Of a DNA stretch of 64,000 bases, positions 44,245 through 52,348 are shown in pieces. Origin of the DNA: JADCRZ01 sp041751095 (GTDB taxonomy: Bacteria > Bacteroidota > Bacteroidia > Chitinophagales > Chitinophagaceae); NCBI GenBank assembly GCA_041751095.1, contig JBGSYC010000078.1:1-64000 (forward strand). The letters are read 5' to 3'. The notes under the pieces are model-generated. The model did no database searches. It saw only the letters and a program-made list of their open reading frames with translations, and was not told where the DNA came from. The first letter of the stretch is position 1. The number at the start of each line of letters is the position of its first letter. The position numbers and the translations under genes were made by a program.

Positions 44245-44490
44245 ATGAATCACTTTGAACCGCCGATCAAATGGAATGACTATGAAGATATAGCCATGAA
44301 ACTGTATGAACGTTTTGGAAATGAATTTAACGAAGGCAAAATTTACAGGATCCGGTTCACTGAGTTACTTGAATGGGTTTTACAAATACCCAATTTCGCC
44401 GGAACCCGTGAAGAGTCAAACGAAGGCCATCTGGAAATGATTCAGAGCAGCTGGGTATACGAATGGCGCGACAATCAACCCTCCTCATGA
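44245..44490 (+). CDS. iscX: Fe-S cluster assembly protein IscX
   Basis: The 81-residue protein has the IscX signature: IKWNDYEDIAMKLYERFG...IRFTELLEWVLQIPNF and ASNE-like EESNEGHLEMIQSSWVYEWRD. IscX binds IscS and iron and modulates cluster assembly. It has a slightly longer N-terminus and an insertion relative to the E. coli protein (66 residues). No iscS, iscU, hscA or hscB lies nearby. Confidence 0.88.
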   Translation: MNHFEPPIKWNDYEDIAMKLYERFGNEFNEGKIYRIRFTELLEWVLQIPNFAGTREESNEGHLEMIQSSWVYEWRDNQPSS

Positions 44491-44549
44491 TGAAAATTGT
44501 GCAGGACACGGGTAGTAAATTTGATCAAACATAAAAGCCGGTTTCGGTT

Positions 44550-45071
44550 ATGAATCTCCTTGAGCAGTTTAAACGCATAAAGACTTTCGTATTTGATGTT
44601 GACGGAGTACTCACAGACGGTACCTTAATTATACCCGATGACGGGCAGATGGTGAGGAAAATGAATATCAAAGATGGCTATGCTCTTCAACTCGCGCTTA
44701 AAAGAGGATACCGGGTGGTGATTATTTCAGGAGGCACCTCTGATGCCGTGAGGGAAAGATTGAGCCGGCTTGGTGTAACCGAGGTGTTTATGAATGCGGA
44801 GAACAAAAAGGAAATACTTGTGCATTATGTAAAACAGAACGGTCTTGCATGGAATGAAATATTGTTTATGGGTGATGACATTCCTGATTATACGGTAATG
44901 CAGATGGCCGGATTGACCTCTGCGCCGCGTGATGCAGCAGCGGATATCCGTTCCATTGCGGATTACATCTCCCCGGTGAATGGGGGATCAGGATGCGTCA
45001 GGGATGTTGTTGAAAAGGTGCTTAAGCTGAATAATGACTGGCCGATGGACACTTCGGTTCAAAGCAAATAA
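44550..45071 (+). CDS. kdsC: KdsC-type HAD phosphatase (KDO-8-P phosphatase)
   Basis: The 173-residue class C0 HAD phosphatase has the motifs VFDVDGVLTDG (nucleophile Asp), VIISGG, and FMGDDIPD. It removes phosphate from 3-deoxy-D-manno-octulosonate 8-phosphate in lipopolysaccharide core synthesis. It lies 59 bp before the UbiA-family gene in a plus-strand run; KdsC, UbiA-like and Maf genes are often neighbours in Bacteroidota. Confidence 0.88.
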   Translation: MNLLEQFKRIKTFVFDVDGVLTDGTLIIPDDGQMVRKMNIKDGYALQLALKRGYRVVIISGGTSDAVRERLSRLGVTEVFMNAENKKEILVHYVKQNGLAWNEILFMGDDIPDYTVMQMAGLTSAPRDAAADIRSIADYISPVNGGSGCVRDVVEKVLKLNNDWPMDTSVQSK

Positions 45072-45129
45072 AAAAACGCCTCCTTCCTTTCGTTTTTCAA
45101 TAGCTATCTTAGGGGCTGAATTACCTTAG

Positions 45130-46080
45130 ATGAGATTGATCACAGCCTTTTTTAAGCTCGTGCGTTGGCCAAACCTGGTATTTATTGCGCTTACCCAGTT
45201 CCTTTTTTATTACTGTTTCATGTATTCTCATGACAGGGGTTTAAACAATTCCTCTGTCACTTTCTTAAAATCTTCACTGTTCATTCTGCTGGTAGCCGCT
45301 TCTGTTTTAATTGCTGCGGGTGGTTATATCATCAACGATTATTTTGATTTAAATATCGACAAGATAAACAGGCCGTCGAGGCTTATTGTAGAAAAGATCA
45401 TCCGCAGGCGTTGGGCCATACTCTGGCACATCATCCTTTCGTCGATTGGAGTATTGTTGAGTTTTTATATCGGTTATAAGATCGATAACTGGTTACTGGG
45501 GCCGCTTAACCTGTTTAGTGTTGTGTTGTTATGGTATTACTCAACCACTTTCAAAAAGGAACTGATGATTGGTAACGTCATTATATCGCTGTTAACAGCC
45601 TGGGTTGTACTGGTGCTTTATTTTTGTGAACTGCGTTTTTATTACGTTTTTAATGTTGAATCGGACAGTTACAAATATTACATCACCCAATTATTCAAAG
45701 CTGCAGTATTATACGGGAGTTTTGCTTTCATCATTTCGTTGATACGTGAGGTTGTAAAAGACCTTGAAGACATACAGGGAGATGAAAAATACGGTTGCAG
45801 AACAATGCCTATCGTGTGGGGAGTTCCGGCATCTAAAATCTTTATTGCTACATGGCTCGTAGTTTTAATAAGCGCGCTCGGGATAGTGCAGTTCTATGTA
45901 TTGCAACTGCAACGGTGGTGGTCAGCTTTATACTGTTTTCTGTTTGTTATAATACCCCTGATCTTTATCCTCCGCAACCTGGATAAGGCGAAGGTCAGCA
46001 AAGACTATCATAAATTAAGTTCGGGCATAAAGCTTATCATGCTGACGGGTATTTTATCTATGATCTTTTTCAAAATTTAG
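45130..46080 (+). CDS. UbiA-family prenyltransferase (GGGP geranylgeranyltransferase-like)
   Basis: This 316-residue membrane protein has eight or nine helices and both Asp-rich motifs of UbiA enzymes: NDYFDLNIDKINRP and DLEDIQGDEKYG. Bacteroidota members of this clade are annotated as geranylgeranylglycerol-phosphate geranylgeranyltransferases, relatives of archaeal ether-lipid enzymes. MenA (quinone) activity is an alternative. The neighbours (KdsC, Maf) give no direct substrate clue. Confidence 0.82.
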   Translation: MRLITAFFKLVRWPNLVFIALTQFLFYYCFMYSHDRGLNNSSVTFLKSSLFILLVAASVLIAAGGYIINDYFDLNIDKINRPSRLIVEKIIRRRWAILWHIILSSIGVLLSFYIGYKIDNWLLGPLNLFSVVLLWYYSTTFKKELMIGNVIISLLTAWVVLVLYFCELRFYYVFNVESDSYKYYITQLFKAAVLYGSFAFIISLIREVVKDLEDIQGDEKYGCRTMPIVWGVPASKIFIATWLVVLISALGIVQFYVLQLQRWWSALYCFLFVIIPLIFILRNLDKAKVSKDYHKLSSGIKLIMLTGILSMIFFKI

Positions 46081-46179
46081 CCTGGTGAATTCGCGGTTAA
46101 CCTGCAGAATGCAGATGCTGCGCTGAACCCTGAATTTGTCAGCGCAATACCGCACATACATCCTCTACCATAAAAATTT

Positions 46180-46749
46180 ATGAAACGCATTGTATTAGCC
46201 TCCGCTTCACCCCGCAGAAAGCAATTGCTCGAATGGGCAGAGATAGTCTTTGATGTGATCGTTAGAGAAACTGACGAACGCTATCCCCCGGGTCTTTCAA
46301 CTGAAGAGATACCGGTTTATATCGCCCGCCATAAAGCGCTGGGAGTCCGAAAGGAGCTAAATGATGAAACAATTGTTGTGGCAGCCGATACGCTTGTTGT
46401 ACTTGAAAGCGAGGTCATTGGCAAGCCCAGAGACCAGGCCGATGCCATTCAGATATTATCAAGGCTCTCCGGGAAAAAGCACCTGGTAATTACAGGCGTA
46501 GTTATCCTGAAAGGAGACAAAGAAATTTCATTTAATGATATTACAGAAGTGTACTTCCATGAGCTCACTGCAGAACAGATCGCTTTCTATGTAAATAAAT
46601 ATCAACCCCTGGATAAGGCCGGTGCATACGCCATACAGGAATGGATCGGTGTTACCGGCATACAATCTATTAAAGGCGATTTTTATAATGTCATGGGTTT
46701 GCCGGTAAGCCGGGTAGTGAAAGCGCTTAATGTACTAAATAATCTATAG
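46180..46749 (+). CDS. maf: Maf-family nucleotide pyrophosphatase
   Basis: The 189-residue protein hydrolyses non-canonical or dTTP/UTP nucleotides, limiting misincorporation. Motifs are VLASASPRRKQLLEWA, DERYPPG, AADTLVVLESEVIGKP, SGKKHLVITGV, and the C-terminal KAGAYAIQEWIGVTGIQSIKGDFYNVMGLP. The YhdE-like pattern favours dTTP/UTP activity. Confidence 0.94.
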   Translation: MKRIVLASASPRRKQLLEWAEIVFDVIVRETDERYPPGLSTEEIPVYIARHKALGVRKELNDETIVVAADTLVVLESEVIGKPRDQADAIQILSRLSGKKHLVITGVVILKGDKEISFNDITEVYFHELTAEQIAFYVNKYQPLDKAGAYAIQEWIGVTGIQSIKGDFYNVMGLPVSRVVKALNVLNNL

Positions 46750-46829
46750 ATCAATAGGGTTATAGTACTGTTTGATAAACGGGTGCGGGTAATTAATTTA
46801 ACTGCCCGTTATTTATTAAACACTACATC

Positions 46830-48098
46830 ATGACTGAGCGGCTGTTGCAGTTTATCTGGCAATTTCAACACTTCAACAGGAGCGAACTTCGTACGGAGCA
46901 GGGTGATCTGTTACAGGTCATTTTCCCGGGAAGCTTAAATCATGACCAGGGCCCGGATTTTTTAGAGGCAAAGATCCGGCTGCAGGAGGCAACCTGGGCA
47001 GGCAATATCGAACTTCATCTGAATACTTCAGACTGGCTTAAGCATTCACATCAAACTGACGCCAACTATAAAAACATCATACTTCATGTTGTATGGAAAA
47101 ATGACGACGTTCACCAGGATCTTCCGCTGCTGCAAATGCCTACATTGGAACTGCAGCCCAGGGTTTCCTCCTTATTGTTACAGCGGTATGAAGAGTGGAT
47201 GAATAACCCGTGCTTTATACCCTGTGAGAAAAACCTGCATCAGTTAAATGCTTTGGTATGGATAAGCTGGAAAGAACGGTTAGCCATAGAGAGGTTTCAA
47301 CGGAAGTCAGCGTACATTCTGCAAATTTTTTCAACATGTAACCACAGCTGGGAAGAAACATTGTGGTGGATGATGGCCCGCAATTTCGGTATCCGGGTGA
47401 ATGCCGAAGCGTTTGAAGCCATTGCCCGGTCGATACCGCTGAATGTACTGTCAAAACATAAAAACCAGATCCACCAGTTAGAAGCTTTGTTATTCGGACA
47501 GGCAGGTTTACTGGATAAACGTTTCAATGAAGATTATCCTGTGTTACTCCAAAAGGAATACCGGTTCTACCGGCGAAAGTATAATCTCACGAGGGTGTTT
47601 GTTGCGCTGAAATTTTTGAGGATGCGCCCTTCGGCTTTTCCTACACTCAGGCTGGCGCAGTTGGCAATGCTAATCCATCAGTCAACTCACCTGTTCGCCC
47701 AAATTAAAGAGGCCGGTTCGATACAGGCAGTAGAAAACATGCTGAACGTTGCGGCAAATGATTACTGGAACTACCATTACCGGTTTGACGACCTCACTTC
47801 ATTTAAAATAAAAAACGTTGGCGACGAAATGGCCGGTAATATCATCATTAATACCATTGTACCTGTACTTTTTGCTTACGGATTATACCACCACAACCAC
47901 GTTTACATGGACAAAGCAATGAAGTGGCTTCAGGAGGTAGCGCCAGAAAAAAACCGCATTACCAGGGGGTGGATTAAGACAGGAATAAAGCAATTTCATG
48001 CATATGACAGCCAGTCGTTAATTGAGTTGAAGACGCAATACTGCGACCATAAGCGCTGCCTGGATTGCGCCGCAGGCAATGCCTTATTGAAAACCTGA
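46830..48098 (+). CDS. DUF2851-family protein
   Basis: The 422-residue soluble protein matches DUF2851: it opens MTERLLQFIWQFQHFNRSELRT and contains FLEAKIRLQEATWAGNIELHLNTSDWLKHSHQTDANYKNIILHVVW. Near its end four conserved Cys appear (QYCDHKRCLDCAAGN), possibly a metal site. Its N-terminal domain has a PDDEXK-like look. No function is established. It follows maf by 80 bp. Confidence 0.85.
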   Translation: MTERLLQFIWQFQHFNRSELRTEQGDLLQVIFPGSLNHDQGPDFLEAKIRLQEATWAGNIELHLNTSDWLKHSHQTDANYKNIILHVVWKNDDVHQDLPLLQMPTLELQPRVSSLLLQRYEEWMNNPCFIPCEKNLHQLNALVWISWKERLAIERFQRKSAYILQIFSTCNHSWEETLWWMMARNFGIRVNAEAFEAIARSIPLNVLSKHKNQIHQLEALLFGQAGLLDKRFNEDYPVLLQKEYRFYRRKYNLTRVFVALKFLRMRPSAFPTLRLAQLAMLIHQSTHLFAQIKEAGSIQAVENMLNVAANDYWNYHYRFDDLTSFKIKNVGDEMAGNIIINTIVPVLFAYGLYHHNHVYMDKAMKWLQEVAPEKNRITRGWIKTGIKQFHAYDSQSLIELKTQYCDHKRCLDCAAGNALLKT

Positions 48099-48136
48099 TT
48101 GGTGAGGAAGCCTCTGCAGACTTTTCTGATGAAGCA

Positions 48137-48571
48137 TCAAAATTCAGCAGGGGTGACTTCTGCTTTCTCCCAGTCAAACACAACCTGTACAGCAATGTCA
48201 GGATGAATACTATACATCACAGGGCAGGTATGCGCGGCCCTTTCCAGGATTACCCTGTCCTTTTCACTAAAAGGCGAGGCTTGCGGAAATGAAAACGTTA
48301 AATTTATTCCCCCGATCCGGCGTGGATCGCTCTGCATGAGTTTTTCTATTTCTATTTTGGTGCCGCTAATATCGAGTCCCATATCCTGTGCTTTCATACC
48401 CATAATAGTTAACATACAAGTGCCTAACGCAGTAGCAACGAGATCCGTGGGTGAAAAGCGCTCCCCTTTACCGCGGTTATCCACAGGCGCATCTGTTTCG
48501 ACAACCGTTCCTGACTGCACATGCGTGGCAACAGTTCTTAAATTCCCTTCATAATGAATAGTCGACGTCAT
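48137..48571 (-). CDS. OsmC-family peroxiredoxin-like protein
   Basis: The 144-residue protein has the two redox Cys of the OsmC/Ohr family, in ALGTCMLTIMG and AAHTCPVMYSIHPDI. Such proteins reduce organic hydroperoxides or act in osmotic and oxidative stress. The sequence type (PVDNRGKGERFSPTDLVATALGTC) is the general OsmC subgroup. It is convergent with DUF2851. Confidence 0.93.
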   Translation of the reverse strand: MTSTIHYEGNLRTVATHVQSGTVVETDAPVDNRGKGERFSPTDLVATALGTCMLTIMGMKAQDMGLDISGTKIEIEKLMQSDPRRIGGINLTFSFPQASPFSEKDRVILERAAHTCPVMYSIHPDIAVQVVFDWEKAEVTPAEF

Positions 48572-48620
48572 GGTGTACGATTTTTGCCTAAATTTACGTT
48601 AGAAACTTAAAAGCATTAAG

Positions 48621-49451
48621 GTGAAAAATAATCTGTTGATAATATTAGCTGTATTGATTTGCTCGGCGTCATTTGCACAACAGCGTAGTCCGACTTCCAG
48701 GCAAAAAGTTAAACAGGACAGGAAATCAGAGAAACGCGAACGTCTGAACACATTGTTAAAACAGGAAGAGGAGGAGGGCGAGATCGTTTTTGATAAGCAT
48801 AGCATCTTCGGCATCAGGATCGCTTCTGACGGGTATGGTATTTTGTATGAAAAGGGTAAATATATTTCCCCCCGGAAAACAAATCTCCTGCAATTTGAAC
48901 TGAACGAGAAATTTAGTGACAAAGAAGAAAAGCAGGCAACTAATCTTGATATTTTCGGCAACGTTGCCCAGGCCAAATACGCGAAGGCCAATAACTTTTT
49001 TCAGTTCAAGGCAGGCCTCGGCCAGCAACTTACCATTGGAGGGAAAGCCAATAAAAATGGTGTTGCGGTCACCGCTCTTTATGCCGGCGGACTTTCATTA
49101 GGGATGTTAAAGCCATATTATATCGACGTGGAACGTGAAAGTAACCGTGCCAGGCTGCGGGTGAAATTTACAGATACCTTACCACAGGGCGACCGGTATT
49201 TTATCAAGGGAGCATCCGGCTTTACCGTAGGGTGGAATGAACTAAAATTCGTGCCGGGGGCCCATGCCAAAGCAGCCTTACGTTTTGATTACGGACGTTT
49301 TAACGAGATGGTTACGGCTATAGAAGCAGGTATCAATGCTGAATATTACACTTCTCCTGTACTTCAGATGGCCGTTGGCAAGTCAGTCAGGCAGGAAAGA
49401 CAATTTTTTTTCAACGCGTATATTGCTGTTTTGTTTGGCAGAAGGAAGTGA
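48621..49451 (+). CDS. Exported hypothetical protein, beta-rich
   Basis: The GTG-initiated 276-residue protein has a signal peptide (MKNNLLIILAVLICSASFAQ), a basic and acidic linker (KQDRKSEKRERLNTLLKQEEEEGEI), and a C-terminal part with alternating strands (IEAGINAEYYTSPVLQMAVGK...FFFNAYIAVLFGRRK) ending in an aromatic/basic pattern like an outer-membrane barrel strand. I do not recognise a named family. It starts 49 bp from the divergent OsmC gene. Confidence 0.7.
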   Translation: MKNNLLIILAVLICSASFAQQRSPTSRQKVKQDRKSEKRERLNTLLKQEEEEGEIVFDKHSIFGIRIASDGYGILYEKGKYISPRKTNLLQFELNEKFSDKEEKQATNLDIFGNVAQAKYAKANNFFQFKAGLGQQLTIGGKANKNGVAVTALYAGGLSLGMLKPYYIDVERESNRARLRVKFTDTLPQGDRYFIKGASGFTVGWNELKFVPGAHAKAALRFDYGRFNEMVTAIEAGINAEYYTSPVLQMAVGKSVRQERQFFFNAYIAVLFGRRK

Positions 49452-49588
49452 TCATTACCTTTTGTTTGATAAACCTCTTCATAACCCTTTACCTGCACGA
49501 TACCTCTCTTTGTTATAACAAACCAACCAGAACAGACGGGCCACTAAACAAAGTGCCGGATCGTTCGTTATTCATTTGAATTTGCATT

Positions 49589-50524
49589 ATGCTTGAATTA
49601 CCTGTTGTAGCGAAAATCAATGAATCTGAAGTTAGGGTAAAAAAGCCCGGCTGGCTGCGTGTTAAACTACCTACAGGAGAAAATTATAAGCATGTTCGCG
49701 GGCTTGTTGATGCTCATAAATTGCATACGATCTGCGAAAGTGGCAACTGCCCTAATATGGGAGAATGCTGGGGTGAGGGTACGGCAACGTTCATGATTCT
49801 GGGCAATACTTGTACGCGCAGTTGCGGATTTTGTGCGGTGGCTACGGGAAGGCCCGGGCCTGTTGACTGGGACGAGCCGCAGCGGGTAGCTGAAGCCATT
49901 CATCTGATGAAAGTAAAGCACGCGGTAATAACTTCCGTTGACAGGGATGAAATCAAAGACGGCGGTAGCATCGTATGGTTTAATACCATTAAAGCCGTGA
50001 AATCGCTAAACCCAGGCACCACGCTGGAAACGCTTATCCCTGACTTTAAAGGTCAGAAAGAAAATATTCAAAGAATAATAGCAGCTGCTCCAGAGGTGAT
50101 TTCCCACAATGTTGAAACGGTGGAAAGGCTTACAAGGCAGGTTCGCATACAGGCAAAATACTGGCGCAGTATGGAGGTAATACGTACCCTGAAGGAAGGA
50201 AAGGCGAGGACGAAAAGCGGTATTATGCTGGGCCTGGGTGAAAGCAAAGAAGAGGTGGTTCAAACTTTAAATGATCTGGTTGAAAACGGATGCGATGTAG
50301 TAACTATAGGCCAGTACCTGCAGCCAACGCAAAAACATTTACCCGTTCAGCGGTTTGTTCACCCTGATGAATTTGCCGAGTTAAAAGAGATCGGTTATGA
50401 ATTAGGACTGGATTACGTTGAAAGCGGGCCACTGGTGAGGTCTTCTTATCACAGCGAAAGACACGTCATTCCGGGATATGGCAGGAGTTTATGGATGTCC
50501 GGAAATACGGGCAGCGGCAAGTAA
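49589..50524 (+). CDS. lipA: Lipoyl synthase
   Basis: The 311-residue radical SAM enzyme inserts two sulfurs into octanoyl groups on lipoyl domains. The auxiliary cluster motif is C-E-S-G-N-C-P-N-M-G-E-C, and the radical SAM cluster motif is CTRSCGFCAV. The C-terminal RSSYHSER segment holds the Ser ligand. It provides the cofactor for pyruvate dehydrogenase, whose E1 beta gene is at 10413-11396. Confidence 0.96.
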   Translation: MLELPVVAKINESEVRVKKPGWLRVKLPTGENYKHVRGLVDAHKLHTICESGNCPNMGECWGEGTATFMILGNTCTRSCGFCAVATGRPGPVDWDEPQRVAEAIHLMKVKHAVITSVDRDEIKDGGSIVWFNTIKAVKSLNPGTTLETLIPDFKGQKENIQRIIAAAPEVISHNVETVERLTRQVRIQAKYWRSMEVIRTLKEGKARTKSGIMLGLGESKEEVVQTLNDLVENGCDVVTIGQYLQPTQKHLPVQRFVHPDEFAELKEIGYELGLDYVESGPLVRSSYHSERHVIPGYGRSLWMSGNTGSGK

Positions 50525-50762
50525 GCAGTTGAATCAATTCAAATGCGCCTCATGGCCGGCCGTCCCTTTGTAATCGCTTCCTTCCTAATTAAATTCTTAC
50601 CCGTGTAGTGCCTGCCTTTTAACGACGTTCAGAACATGCCCAACCCGGCATCGTGTTAATAGCATATTATGCCTCAGCGGTCCGGATCCGAACCGGTATC
50701 TGAACTGTTTACGCGGCACTTACGGAGCCGAAGAACTAATTAAACCATATTACTATAAACAC

Positions 50763-51066
50763 GGGGCTCCTACCGGAGCCGTCCTGTTGTAAATCTCAGC
50801 CGAACAAATTGAATTCCTACCGGCTGATTTAGATATAGAATAGGCTTCGATAGGAGCCACGTGTAAGTTTCCGCGACTACGAACAATCAATTCAAATGCT
50901 GCTCCTACCGGAGCCGTCCCTGTTGTAAATATCAGCCGAACACATTGAATTCCTACCGGCGTGATTTTAGATATGGAAAGGCTCCGGTAAGAGCAGCGTG
51001 TTTATAGCACGGTAACCATCAACAGACGGCTCCATAGGAGCCACGTGTAAGTTTCCGCGACTACGA
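50763..51066. repeat. Duplicated ~120-170-bp element with GGCTCC palindromes
   Basis: The 596-bp gap 50525-51120 contains no gene. A block beginning with the palindrome GGCTCC-TACC-GGAGCC (50765-50780) runs to 50882 and recurs at 50901-51066. The copies share their ends, including the final CCACGTGTAAG-starting segment, but the second copy carries about 49 extra bases containing GGCTCC-ATA-GGAGCC (51028-51042). It resembles the 3-nt-loop palindromes near the window start in design, not sequence. Confidence 0.75.
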
Positions 51067-51120
51067 TGGGAGTAATGGTTAGGTGAGAGGTTTCGCACCT
51101 TAATTTTGTCTTTTTTCCCT

Positions 51121-52128
51121 TCAGCTTTTGTTGATCTTCATATCCCAGACGAGTGCACTCGCGCCCAAAATTGCGGCGTCTGCTTCCTTTAAATGGCTTA
51201 CAAGAATTTTTACTTTATTCTGGAATATCTGGATGAGGTTATTCTCCATATTTTCATGGGTGGGTTTAAGGATAAGGTCGCCCGCCTTTGTTAAGCCCCC
51301 AAACAGAATTATGGCCTCAGGGCTTGAAAACATCACAAAGTTCGCCAGGGCAAGACCCAGGATTTTCCCCGTAAATTCAAATATTTCCCTGGCAAGCCTG
51401 TCACCTTTTATGGCGGCTTCAAAAACGATTTTGGAATCTATCTTACCCAATGGTGTATCTCTCAGCAAACTTGGTTCGGAACTTCTTTCGAGAAATTCGA
51501 GTGCCGTCAGCCGTACTCCTGTAGCTGAAGCATAACTTTCCAGTGATCCGTATTTGCCCGTTCCCTGGTGAAGGCGTCCGTTCGGGATAATGATCGTGTG
51601 TCCCAGCTCGCCTGCAAAACCGTCGTTGCCGTAAACAAGTTTTCCATTGGCCACAATTCCGCTTCCTACACCTGTGCCGAGCGTGATCATAATAAAATCT
51701 TTCATCCCCTGGGCAGCACCATACATGTTTTCCCCGATCGCAGCAGCATTGGCATCGTTCGTAAGCACAACAGGTAGTTGAAACCTGTCCTGAACGAGTT
51801 TCGCCAGAGGTATAATTCCTTTCCACGGCAGGTTGGGCGCATATTCGATAGTACCCGTATAAAAGTTGCCGTTCGGAGCCCCCATGCCAATTCCAATCAT
51901 TCTTCCCGGACCGCCGGCTTTTTCGATAAGGGGATATAGGTTACTATGCAGTTCATCTATAAAGCTTTCCACTTCACTATGCACCTTCGTGGAAATCTCT
52001 GAGGAAAACAAGATATTTCCATTCCTGTCCACAATACCAAACTTTGTTCCTGTACCTCCTACATCGATGCCAACAGCTAAAGGCTGCAAAGAAGATGAAA
52101 CCTGCAAAGTAGAACTCGCTTTTGTCAT
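51121..52128 (-). CDS. ROK-family glucokinase-like kinase
   Basis: The 335-residue sugar kinase has an ATP-binding GIDVGGTGTKFGIVD, catalytic NDANAAAIGE, and TLGTGVGSGIVANG. ROK kinases normally carry a CxCGxxGC zinc site; here that region reads GRLHQGTGKYGSLESYAS, with all Cys absent, so the zinc is probably not used. It lies 220 bp downstream of a sugar permease on the same strand, and probably phosphorylates the sugar that permease imports. Confidence 0.88.
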   Translation of the reverse strand: MTKASSTLQVSSSLQPLAVGIDVGGTGTKFGIVDRNGNILFSSEISTKVHSEVESFIDELHSNLYPLIEKAGGPGRMIGIGMGAPNGNFYTGTIEYAPNLPWKGIIPLAKLVQDRFQLPVVLTNDANAAAIGENMYGAAQGMKDFIMITLGTGVGSGIVANGKLVYGNDGFAGELGHTIIIPNGRLHQGTGKYGSLESYASATGVRLTALEFLERSSEPSLLRDTPLGKIDSKIVFEAAIKGDRLAREIFEFTGKILGLALANFVMFSSPEAIILFGGLTKAGDLILKPTHENMENNLIQIFQNKVKILVSHLKEADAAILGASALVWDMKINKS

Positions 52129-52348
52129 GTGATCATATTTTAAGTCTGCACGTGGAGTGGGTTAAGCAGCCTCACTTTTGCACACGTTACGTTTGTCCGG
52201 AATAGAAGTGCAAAAATGTAAGGTAAACAAAACAGGTAAACCCTGCAATATGAAATCTTTGAAAAGTTGCAGTTATTGCCAGAACATTGTCAGACCGCCG
52301 GCAGAAAACTGGGCTATAGATGGCCGTTATAAAAAAAGGGATGGATCA

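Noticed and set aside
45069..45110. Weak AT-rich AAAACG/CGTTTT stem after kdsC
   Set aside because: Stem is short and AT-rich, and the downstream gene looks cotranscribed.
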